A DNA stretch of 64,000 nucleotides, taken from positions 21,454,501-21,518,500 of the forward strand of contig JAIVEN010000012.1 of assembly GCA_026686845.1 (NCBI GenBank), read 5' to 3'. The notes under the pieces were generated by a model. That model did no database searches. It was not told where the DNA came from and worked only from the letters and a program-made list of their open reading frames with translations. The translations under genes and the position numbers were made by a program. This DNA is from Adenanthera pavonina. Taxonomy: Eukaryota; Streptophyta; Magnoliopsida; Fabales; Fabaceae. How positions within the stretch are numbered: the first letter of the stretch is position 1; each line of letters begins with the position of its first letter. Shown piece after piece: positions 20,964 to 31,340 of the stretch.

Positions 20964-23739
20964 TTATATGATCAACATTGAAGCATAAGTCATTTGACTT
21001 CCATTTAGAGTAGGGCATTGAAGTGTTGAGCTAGATATTGCTTGTGGCACTTGAGTTGTGTAAGGTTTAGTATAACATAGTTTTGATGATGACAAATATA
21101 AAGTAACAAGGAACAAATACATCATATGTATCTGGCATATATAATGTTTTTTAAAGAAGTAAAATGTGCATTAGCATGTATTTAATTATGATTATAATGT
21201 ATGTATCATGCTATATGCAAATATATCCACTATACTTTTACAATAAATAATATAAGTTGGATATATAAACTGGACTAATTACTTGGTTTGTAAGTGTAAT
21301 ATATTAAATGTAGGATGACCCAAGTAAAAAGAGCAATCATTAGGATACAGAAATGGAAATCAATATCATGCCTCACTCAAGAAAAAAGAAGAGAAAGGAT
21401 GCTCCAAAAATTGAAGATTAGAATAAAGCATGCCAAGAAGGAAATGATCAAGCGAAAGTGGAACTCAATATTTGAAGATCTAGTCACTAGGTATATTTTA
21501 TTTTCACTTAGATCTTGAGGTGGAATTAATCTTTAAAAATTGTTTAATCTTGTTACCATATGTTTTAAATGAGTTAGATTAAGTAAATATGATATTAGCA
21601 TATATTAGATTTGAAAAACTCTGACTGACAAAAAAATTTTGAAAAGTTAAACTTCATATACTTTGTGAAAATACGAACTTTGCTAACTGAAATTTGAAGT
21701 TCCAGAGATATCACCTTTGATAAATGAATTTCAAGTGTTGAAATTCAAATTTCGAGCCAAGTATAGTTAGTAAAATGTGCAAAATTCGTCTGAAGTCATA
21801 ACAAAGTTCGCCTGATAATTAAGCACTAAAAGGGTTCAAAAACATTCCCTCTGATAGACGAATTTTGGATTTCAAAATTTAAATTTTAGAATAAAACTCA
21901 ATGATTTACAATTGCATTTGATTAACTCAAGAATTTTTTGGTATCAAAGTAGCATATCCTTACTTTTAAACAAAGTAAAATCTAATTTTAAAAAATCTAG
22001 AGTTTGACCTTTGATTAGTATTTTTAATACATCTCTCAAAATACATGTGGGTTTGATGTAAAACTTATTTCATATGAAACTAGACTTAATAAGCTTTTCA
22101 AAGAAGGTTATTTCACTCAAAATAAAATTCATATGAAAAAGCTATGGTCATTTAAAGTTGAGTAGTGAGATATAGATTTTCAATTTTAATCTCCTATCAT
22201 TATTTTGATCATATCTCATAGAATACCTTTGTTTTTGAATTGAGACTTATTACATTTGAAAGTAGACATTGAGAGCTTTCCAACCATATGTCATTTGCTT
22301 AATTCGAAGTTAAAATGAGAGAGTTATAACTTCTACAAAATTGTCAATAGTGCAAAGTTCGAAGTTATAGAGGTTCTGCCTCTAGTAGACAAATTTCGAG
22401 CTTCCGAAATTTGAATTTTGAACCTCCAAAATTCGAATTTCGAAGAGAACTTTTGTGTCATGTTGAGCTTGCCACTGATAGATGAATTTTGGCTTCTGAA
22501 ATTAGAACTTTAGGTCTAACAGATGAATTTTGGCTCTCAAAATTCAAATTTTGAAACTCCAGAATGTGAAAATGCTTCTAGAATAGTCAACAGACAAATT
22601 TTCACATCTAAAATTTGAACTTCAAGTATAACAGATGAATTTTGGCTTTGAAAATTTGAATTTTGAATCTCCGGAATGTGAAAATACTTCTAGAATAGCC
22701 AACAAATAAATTTTCACATCTAAAATTTGAATTTCGAAAGGAAGAACTTGTGTCATATTGAATTGTTCACTGACAGACGAATTTTGGGTACCAAAATTCG
22801 AACTTCAAAGGCACTGTAACAATATGGAATAACTGTTCACACTTACCAGAAGTACTTTAAACTTAAAAATTCGTATGTTCCAATATAGAAACATTTTCTA
22901 AAGATGCAAATTTGAACCTTGCTTTATAACAGACAAACTTCGCGGTTCAACATTAAAGTCGTTAGCTTTCTGTCTTTATGAAATTCGTCTGTTGACACCC
23001 AAAATTTGAATTTCAAAGCGTCAACGCATTAAATATGGTTGGTGAATGGCTAGTTTTACAGAGTAACCATTCAGTAACATCTCTAACGGCTAAATATTGT
23101 GTCTAACGTCTAATTATACTACAAATCTATAAATAGAACATCATTTGAACTTATAGGTAACAATTTTAAGAGAGTTTATATACTACAATAGTTTGTAAAA
23201 TCTTTTTATCTCGGCATTGTTTGAAAAATCCACCCCAATAGTGTGAGCATTCAATGTATTATCTACTCTTCAAGAGAGTTTTCATTATGTAAATATTTCT
23301 TTATACATATTCTAGGTAGAATCTTAATGTGGGGAAGCACTAAGGAATTTACATATCTTGTAAGGGCATGGGGAGAGTGGCTTCACAAGTACCTACTGAA
23401 ACTTGTGGGATGTACTGAGACTTCATAGATGCCTTGATCAAACTTATGGGATATAGTGAAAAATTCAAAGTGGTGGCTTGGGGACTGGATATAGGTCAAG
23501 TGGTTGGGCTAAACCAGTATAAATTGTTACGTATTATTTTTCATCTTCTCTATTTAGTTGCTGCACATAACTCTCTCTGTTTATCCCTGTTTTGTTGCAC
23601 TCTTAGTGAAATTCGGTTGTGATCCAAAAAAAACGAAAATCTTACATCACCCAATTCCCCCCCTCTTGGGTGACCAGCCAACCTAACAAGCTGGTGCAGG
23701 AGGTGATAAGTTTGATGTTTCTTCTACCTTTTGAGTGAT
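20964..23739 (-). pseudogene. Last exon of MULE transposase, split by solo LTR
   Basis: On the minus strand an acceptor AG at about 23741-23740 opens an exon beginning ITQKVEETSNLSP. The frame runs into the LTR border at 23694 and resumes exactly at 21058 on the other side. It stays open to a TAA at 20964-20966. The two parts (46 and 95 nt once one target-duplication copy is left out) add to 47 codons including the stop. The tail is Ser/Thr/Pro-rich and without a known motif. The restored frame supports both the exon model and the LTR borders. Confidence 0.65.
21059..23688 (+). repeat. Solo LTR of a third Sirevirus-like Copia family
   Basis: 2630 bp, from TGTAAGGTTTAG to CCAGCCAACCTAACA, flanked by AGTTG (21054-21058) and AGCTG (23689-23693), a 5-bp duplication with one transition. 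It shares the LTR layout of Copia-1: a start like AGTTTTGATGATGACAAA, an array of TTCGAA/CAGACGAA motifs (21640-23000), TCTAACGGCTA at 23082-23092, TATAAATAG at 23128-23136 and CCCTCTTGGGTGACCAGC at the end. No internal region, so it is left from LTR-LTR recombination. Its sequence is clearly diverged from Copia-1 and Copia-2. Confidence 0.8.
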
Positions 23740-23915
23740 CTAAAATGTAAAAATAACTAGGTTTGAATATTGTTTAATGACATTGCAAAATAGGGAAAAT
23801 GTACTGATTCTTCATGTAAAATAACATTGCAAAGCAAATTAATTAGGATTGATTTTTGTTAAATAGCACTACAAAATAATAAAATATAAAATATACCATT
23901 TCTTCATGTACTTAC

Positions 23916-24013
23916 AAAGAAGTTTTGGAAGATTTAACTTTTCTTCTTCTCTTAGTGGACTGTTCATGTATAGAGGGTGATAAGTTGGAAATTTCTTCTG
24001 GCTTTTTGGTGAC
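23916..24013 (-). pseudogene. MULE transposase, penultimate exon
   Basis: An acceptor AG lies just before 24013 and a GTAAGT donor after 23916. The 98-nt exon reads VTKKPEEISNLSPSIHEQ followed by a very basic end (KRRRKVKSSK), a possible nuclear signal. It looks like a duplicate of its neighbours: the start resembles the last exon (both contain an EE.SNLSP motif), and its basic end with the splice donor resembles the end of the exon at 24026-24331. Confidence 0.55.
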
Positions 24014-24025
24014 CTACAAAGCCAA

Positions 24026-25981
24026 CTAATTAGGATTGACTTTTATTAAATGACATTGCAAAATAATAACAAGTAAAATATACCGTATCTTCATGTACTC
24101 GGGAAGATTCTTTAGAAGATGGCACATTTCTCTCTTTTGTTTTTTTCCCCTCTTCTTCTTAAAACCTATGCCCCTTTTAACACACTCTAGTAGTGGATTG
24201 GTGGAGGGTTCTTGTTCAAGAGGATTGCTCATAATCTCTTGAACCTTTCTACTAAGTTCTAGCACTCCCTGGTGCACAATAGAAAAAGCCTCTCTACATT
24301 TTGATGCCTTAGAAGCCAATCTTATAAGCATAGGACATAATTGTTTATAACGCGTTGAACTTTTGATTCTGTTTGAATTTGATCACCTTGAATATCAGTC
24401 ATAATCCCGGATCTTGTTTCCTTTGTCCACCTCTTCATTATATACTTCTCTGGCAATTCCATGATATTCAAGTGTGCATATTCTCAATATATGGCAACAA
24501 AATATGCCACACTTCTCAAACTTCCTACAACTGCAATTGATGGACCCATCAATGGTATCATAATTAACTGTCCATTCTCCTCTTTCTCTAAGCATTCTAA
24601 GCACATATCGATACATAGATGTTGTCTCATCTCTCTCTTTTATAGGACAAGCATATCTTTTGTTCCACTCACGTTGCATTGAAGTAGTGTAAATTTCAGC
24701 AATTTGTTGAAGCAATGGTGCATTTTGGACAACTGTTCTTGGTCGTTTGTCACGCAGATGAAATTCAAGCAGTAACTCACTATATCGTTTATCTTCAAGC
24801 ACCTATTCAAATCTATTGAAAAATTGATTGATCTCAAGGTTAGATTTCATGCAACTTTTTATAAAGTTACATTAACACTTTCACTTAGTTGGGTGCTTCG
24901 CACACCAAGTGTAAAAAAATATTTTATGTAGCAAGTAGCCCATTTTTCTCTCAGTTGATATATGGAAGACAACCAAGAGTTTTCTTCAACATTGTACTTC
25001 AAAAGTAATTGCCTCCAAGCATCCTCAAATTCAATTTCATCTTCATAATCATACATACACTTACTAAAATATGTTAAGAAGTGGGAGTCATCTTTCTTTT
25101 TTAAGTTGCTAAGATGCTTAATGCCATTTTTCATTATATGCCATATGCATAGCCCATGGTGAACATTTGGCATTACCTCTAGCAATGCTCTTGCCATCGC
25201 TTGATCTTGGTTTATGAATATAGTATATGGTAGCTTTTGTTTGTGTGCCTTCAAGAATGTTTCAAAGAGCCACTTAAAGGACTCTATGGTCTCATCATAT
25301 AACAATGCAGCCCCAAATATTACCCCTCGCCTATAATGGTTGAGACCTGAAAAAATAGCAAGAGGTCTATTATTACGATTTGTACAGTACGTTATGTCTA
25401 ATGAAACCACATCTCCCAAACTATGATAGTCGATTAACATCTGTGCATCTGCCCAAAACACATTTGTTATTTGCTCATCTTGATCCATTTGATATGCATG
25501 GTAGAAAGATGGGTTGTCATAAAATTGTTGTTGAAAATATTGTAATTGGCATCCAGCTTCTCCATACTTCAGTCCTCTTTGCCTCCTAGAACTTAAATAT
25601 TTTTTTGCATCTTCTCTAGTATACCCCAAATTGGCTCTCCCTCCTGCATGTCTACTCATGAGATTAAATGATGCTTTTGGTTGTAACCCAGCATCATCTG
25701 CCACTTCCAACTCATAAGCTTGGACTTCAGTTAATTTACGTTGAGAAGCTATGAGATGCACAGCTTCTAGTGGATGCAATGGGTGACTGTGCTCCCTCAC
25801 AAAGTTACTGATTCTATATTTCCCATTTACAAGTTTCACTACCATCTTTGCATTGCAACCCATTCTAGTCTCTAGTCGAGGATGAACAGTCTTATGATCT
25901 CTTTTGTCTGGCCTTTATACCCCTTCCTTACAGCAAACATATCTATAACAAATAATGGATCCACCTCTTTTGCTCTTAGTG
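24026..25981 (-). pseudogene. FAR1-like MULE transposase, main part (broken)
   Basis: MULE transposases bind the element ends and move the DNA; FAR1/FRS plant regulators descend from them. Reading down from 25981: rest of the FAR1 DNA-binding domain (IICYRYVCCKEG, a TAA in place of a residue near 25918, GCNAKMVVKLVNGKYRISNF); MULE DDE domain with first Asp in VVSLDITYCTN, second in INQDQAMARALL, CIWHIMKN, and the Glu in FEDAWRQLL; LSESVN motif near 24870. A frameshift and a TAG follow at about 24800-24860. Then comes LEDKRYSELLLEFHLRD and a SWIM zinc finger CSCRKFEKCGIFCCH (about 24490-24535), ending RDYD at 24395. A further exon, 24331-24026, ends in a Lys/Arg-rich segment (FKKKRGKKQKR). The stop and frameshift make it a pseudogene. 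Confidence 0.85.
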
Positions 25982-25986
25982 AAATT

Positions 25987-27846
25987 TGTTAGCAAGGCTG
26001 ACTTCCCAAGAGGGGGTGAATTGGGAAGATTGAAATTTTTCTGCACAAAGTGAAATGGGTGAAGATAGCACAGTGTAATGGAAGCAACGTATAAAACAAA
26101 GCAAGTTGAAAAGTAAAGATAAGGAGAAGAAGACTCAGTAATTTATCCTGGTTCGGTCTATCCACTTGACTTACGTCCAGTCCCCAAGACAACTCTTGAG
26201 ATTTTTCACTACACAGCAAGAATTCAACGGGCTTCTTGCTAATGCCACAGTACAACGAGTATGCTCTGTTTCTGGAGCTTTCTCAATCTCTCTAAGCACT
26301 TCTACAATGTGCTTCTCAATCCCCTTGTGATTTCCGCTCACAAGTAAATCTATCTTCCAGATGAAGATCAGATTGTATACAAAGATATAACTCTCTTGAA
26401 TAGAGTAAAAATGAAAGTTAAGGTACAGATATTGAAGTTGAGAGGATAAAAGCTTTTGAGAAGAAGATTTGGCAGAAATTCGATATATATAAGTTTGATT
26501 CATATATCCACAACTTTAAATGAAGTTATATTTATAGATTTAGGTCTTAAATGTCCGTTAGAGACAAAATCTATCCGTTGGGAAAGTTATCCAACGGTTA
26601 CTCTGAAAAACTATCCGTTAACCAACTGCATTTAATGTTTCTGACATACTGAAATTCAAATTTTGGTTGGTCAACAGACAAATTTCGAAGGAACCAAAGG
26701 TTAAAGCTTTCAACGTTACAGCACGAAGTTCGTCTGTTCATGAAGTGAAATTTGAATTTTGAAACTTACAAAATATTTTCACAATGTGACATACGAATTT
26801 TCAAGAAGAAATTTTTTCGGTTAAGTGTGAACAGTGTTTTCAATTTTCTACAGTGCCTTCGAAATTCGAATTTTGGAACCCCAAAATTCGTCTGTCTGTA
26901 GAACGTTCAAGGAGGTACAGTAGTTCACTTTCTACGAAATTCGAATGTTGAAGGAGTGAAGTTCGTCTGTCAGAGAGATTCTTTTCAGACTAACTTCAAC
27001 ATTCGAAGTTACAAAGCTCTGTCATTCGTATGTCAATATTTCATTTCAACAGACTCACAACCTTAACTTCTGAAATTCAAATTTTAATGTTCAAAGTTCA
27101 TCTGACAGAAAGCAGTTTTGAAACTTAAATTATTCTTGATCTCGGATGAACTTTAACATTGTTTCAGATGAATTTCTTCCATTTTCATAAGTTGTGTTTT
27201 GTCTGATATTCAAATTTTGAAGACTTAAAGTTCGTCTGTTTCAAAGAAGCTCCTTTCAAACTTATATGAAAATTTGAATATTGAAAAGCCAAAGTTCATC
27301 TGTCAGAGAGCATTTTTCAAACTCAATTTCTTCTTGATTTCAGATGAACTTCAACATTATTTCAGACGAATTTCTTTAGTTTTCACAAACTGCATTTTAT
27401 CTGAAATTCGAATTTTGGAGATGTGAAGTTCGTCTGTCACTAAAAAGCTTCTTTCAGACTTTGATGAAAATTCGAATATTGGAGAATCAAAATTCGTCTG
27501 ACAGAGAGACATCTCTTCAGACTTATTCAGTTTTAGCTCGAAATTCGAATTTCCAAAGGCAAAGTTCGAATTTCCAATATGCCAATTCAGTTTAAACTTT
27601 CAAACTTCGTCTGTTTGTGGGTATTTTTCAAATAAGTCAAGATTTAACATAAAATCAAGGTTTAAAAATATATTTTCTTAAAAATCAAAATCTTTTACCC
27701 TCATTCAAATATAACAAAAGATCCTACAGAAGATCTAGCAGCTATTACTCAGAAATTCTTCACTTGAAACACTTTGATCTCCTTTGATATCTTCAATCCA
27801 AGCTCTTGGATGTTAGTTTGGAATCATCAAAACTCTTGATTTAACA
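25987..27846 (-). repeat. Copia-2 3' LTR
   Basis: 1860 bp. Carries TATAAATATA (plus-strand 26527-26536). Upstream of it (plus-strand 26545-26620) are four AACGG cores within about 70 bp, one of them TCCAACGGTTA at 26590-26600. A motif array spans 26640-27610. Confidence 0.95.
26590..26600 (+). promoter_or_regulatory. MSA-like motif in Copia-2 LTR
   Basis: TCCAACGGTTA fits YCYAACGGYYA at all positions, on the strand opposite to the element. Three more AACGG cores lie beside it in element orientation. The same motif is at 36939-36949 in the other LTR. Regulatory effect is inferred. Confidence 0.5.
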
Positions 27847-28149
27847 TTCTCCCCCTTTTTGATGATAAAACAACTCACAAACTGGATTAGTACTTGAATT
27901 TGCTTTAACAAGCTCCCCCTCAACATATGCATTATTTTTCAAAAGACTTCATACACAATAGATTGAGTGAAGATATTCAAAGGGTAATAAGCTCTCAACA
28001 TTGCAACCAAGAAATGCATTCATTTAATCAATTGTTGCAATACATACACCAATCAAAGAACAGTTTACAAAACATAAATAAACAACTAGAGTTAAACAAT
28101 TAAAACACAACAGGAAGATTCAACCTATGATCTAATCAATCAATCACTA
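27847..28149 (-). other. Copia-2 3' untranslated part with two purine tracts
   Basis: Read on the minus strand: GAGGGGGAG (plus-strand 27913-27921), then AAAAAGGGGGAGAA directly at the LTR (27847-27860). The spacing is the same as in Copia-1, and the tract at the LTR edge is better preserved here. Confidence 0.7.
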
Positions 28150-30348
28150 CTACTTTGGCTTGGTCTTCTTGCTGTATGTCTTCCCTTTCCCGGATGACTC
28201 AGCAGATTTTTCAGCTTGCTTAGTCCCAGTTTGCTTTATCTTCTCCCCCTTTTTGGCATCATTAGTAAGGCCAATAAAGTCCATCGGAGGAGGAATCTGA
28301 GAGATAGGAACAGCTCGAAGAAGGACAGGAGCAAAAGGAATCTCTGGCTGAACTAGTACAGGAGGCTCAGCAGGCTTAGGGCTAGGTTCTTCATCATCAG
28401 AAACCTCAAGTAGCTCTTGCATTTCCTTCCTGGAAAGAGCCAGATAAGCTCTCTGTTCTTCTGAAAGACCATACGCAGCAAGAGAAGGAGAAGCTGGTTC
28501 AGCAGGAGGAAACATTTATTCCAGCCTTCTACTCTGAGCTTGCAGCATAGCATTGTGAGCAATGGCAATATAATCAACAACAGGTACAATGCTCCTTTCT
28601 TCATTGCTTGCACCTTCCTGCATAGAAGAGGTTGAAATGGCTGCAACCAGTCTTTCAACTTGCTCCGATTCTTGAATGGACAGAATTGAATCCTGAGCAT
28701 CTTCTTGCATAGGCTCAGGAAGGCTTATTTCTTAAAGTCCTTCTTCTTCCAAACCATAGTCCAAGGGTGGACCAGGACTTGGTGTCCTCATTGCACCAGC
28801 ACCATCTATATCATCATCATGGTCAGGGGAGGCAATCTCGAATGAGCTTGGAGGCTCAGGAGTTGGAGATTGGACAGGCACAGAGAACCCTGGCTGAGGT
28901 GGAGCTGAAGTGGTAGGGATTGCACTTCTGATATCTTCATAACCATCAGCCACCACCTTCATGTTCACAGCCAACTGATGGATCTGATCTTGTACATGAG
29001 CAAATTTAGCATTTTGCTCATCCCGAATACTGAGAATGAGTGTAGACAAACTGTCATACAACTCAGTGATCTTGGTTGGCTTGGCACGAGAGGAGGGAGT
29101 GGATGGAATGTGAGTAGGCTTCGAGGGAGATGGGATAGGCACAGAGGGCTGAGTGGTAGGTCTGGCAGGAGCCTTAGAAGTACCCTCTTGCTGTAGGGAG
29201 GCACCTTCAACAAAGAAGAGATCTTCAGTTCTTCCTGCTCCCTTTCCAACCTATCTTCCTTCATCCTTTTCAATGCCCATTCTTTGCAGTTCTTCATCCT
29301 TGAAGATTTCAGTGGGCTTGCCCTTCCCTTTCTCAATATGCTGAATTCTGGCATATTGCAGAATTCTGGAGATAATAGCAGCATAGGGGAGTGTGGAGTC
29401 CTTCCTCTGATCTCTAGCCTTGATCATGCATTGGAGAATGAGGTGTCACATATTAATCAGTTTCCCACGCATGATTCCAGCCACGACATGTGCCTCTGCC
29501 CTTGTTATCAAGTTGAAGCTGCCTCCTTTGTTGAATATAATCCTAGACACTATGTAGTACAGGATCCTCACTTGAACACTGAGGTCTGTGGGTTTCAATA
29601 GGTTTATAGATGGCCAATTTTCCCTCCTTCTGAACAATGTGCTCAGAATAGTACTCTCCTTGTAGTTCAGAGAGGGACCACCTTCTTCATCAGCCATATC
29701 TACCTCATCCATGTACCCAGAGGCATTGATATCAATCTTGAGTCCATCTTGCCCAGGGATCTCTAGCACCTCATTGAATGTCTCATTAGTAAGCCAAATG
29801 GTCCTAGACCTTAGATTGACTGCCCACTTCTTCTTCTTGCTGTTGTATTTTAAAGAGGCGTACCATGACTTCACCACCTCATCATCATATCTCTCTAATA
29901 CTTCCAATAGATTCTTGTATCTCATCATCCATATACCAGCATCAAAATTATTGGAGACCAGGAAATCTTTCAAATTTACACAATGTGGCTTAATTACCTT
30001 TTTGTTGGCAAACTTGGTGGAGTATTCTTCTTGAATCTGTGGAGTGCTCTATAATGGCAGTGTGGTAAGCTCGTACTCTCCAGATTGAGTACTGAAGGAT
30101 GAAGTGGAAGCAACAGCAGCAGCTTCTGAAGGAACTGGAACCGAAGGTTCTGCACTTTTCAGTGATGAGGGTCCAGCTTTCTGAGAATCTACTTTGGATG
30201 CAGTCTTTTGGCGTTTGGTGGGAGTTGCCTTACTAGATTCGGCTTTTCTCTTTGATTTCTCTCTTTCCTTCGATGCATATTATGATTTAACATTCCTCTT
30301 TGGTCGGGCTCCAGCTTTCCCAGCTTCAGGATTTTTAACTCTCGCCAT
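28150..30348 (-). pseudogene. Copia-2 extra ORF downstream of pol
   Basis: Homologue of 11372-13559, better preserved. ATG at 30348 (MARVKNPEAGKAGARPKR), Lys/Ser/Ala-rich start, conserved part LKDFLVSNNFDAGIWMMRYK, KYNSKKKKWAVNLRSRTIWL (about 29800-29860), EILEIPGQDG-like segment, RIIFNKGGSFNLITRAEAHV, then a Pro-rich linker, the helix ITELYDSLSTLILSIRDEQN (about 29010-29070), and an acidic end finishing GKTYSKKTKPK. Single stops near 30281, 30050, 29446, 29249, 28732 and 28516 mostly replace residues open in Copia-1, so the ancestral ORF was probably continuous, about 730 codons. No transmembrane segment. Product unknown; a structural or host-interaction role would be a guess. Confidence 0.78.
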
Positions 30349-31340
30349 TTTTCAGATGAACATTGCAGAATGAGGCTTAGAAGGGATTTAAATGAAGCGA
30401 AAGGAAGTTTAATCGATGGGAAGTGGCAGTTTTTGGTCAGAATTGAAGGGAATTGATGAGAGAATTAGAACAGACTCAGAGGAGTTAAGAATAGGGTTAC
30501 ATCTGTTCTTTGGAAAATCGTCAGATTTAACGTATGTAACTATCTGACAGACAAATTTTGAGAGGTCAAAATTCAAACTTCAGGCAGTTACAAGTTAAAC
30601 AGTTCAGCAAAGCTTACTGACAGACGAATTTTCTTCTGAAAGTTCGTCTGATAGTGGCTTGGATTAAGCAATACAAGCACAACAGATGAATTTTGTTCTA
30701 ACAAAGTTCGAATGTTGAAGAGAGAACAGCAGGCAACAAACAAAGCATCAACCAATAGACAAATTAAGCATGCAGAACTTCATCTTTCAAGCATTCAACA
30801 TGACGAACATGATTCAACAGACGAATTTTGAACTGAAAATTTGAATTTTTCAACTTTTGTGAAGTTTGTCCAAAATTCGTATGTTAAGAAGTGATAATTC
30901 GTCTAACAGTGATAGACAAACATAACTTCGAAATTTTTCTTTTGAAAATTTGAACTTCCAAGATTCAACAGATGAATTTCGAGGCATCACCGAGAACTAT
31001 TCCAAGGCATAACAGGCCGAAGTTCGTCTGTTGGTCAACTAAAATTCGAATGTTGACCACGTTGACTAGTTAAAAAAAAGTTTATGAAGCAAAATACATC
31101 TAACACACATTAAAATACGAATTTCATCTTTAAAAACTTATAGAATGGATCCAGAACTTAGAATTTTTGTCATTTACTTCACTTTCTGGTTGTTCCATTC
31201 TGGTGCGCTCCAATCTTCAAGTTTATTGCCATTGAATCTTGTGAGGAGCACCTGCAACTTAAATTAAACATACTCCGATGCTAAAGTTAGAATTAATCTT
31301 AAAGATGAAACCTTTGAAAACAAGATTGCACGAGAATAAC
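30349..31340 (-). other. Copia-2 pol to extra-ORF gap, motif-rich
   Basis: Non-coding; counterpart of 10373-11371 and of nearly equal length. 30530-31070 is dense with TTCGTCTG and AAATTCGAA-like strings. Confidence 0.6.

Noticed and set aside
23243..23622. Two small ORFs (61 and 62 codons)
   Set aside because: They lie in the R/U5-like part of the solo LTR and have no protein similarity.
24026..25981. Host FAR1-RELATED SEQUENCE regulatory gene
   Set aside because: The coding region lies between matching MULE terminal inverted repeats with a 9-bp target duplication, so it is the element's own transposase rather than a domesticated FRS gene.
26640..27610. CRISPR-like or satellite array from regularly recurring motifs
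   Set aside because: Motif spacing is irregular, motifs occur in both orientations, and the sequence is part of a plant LTR.
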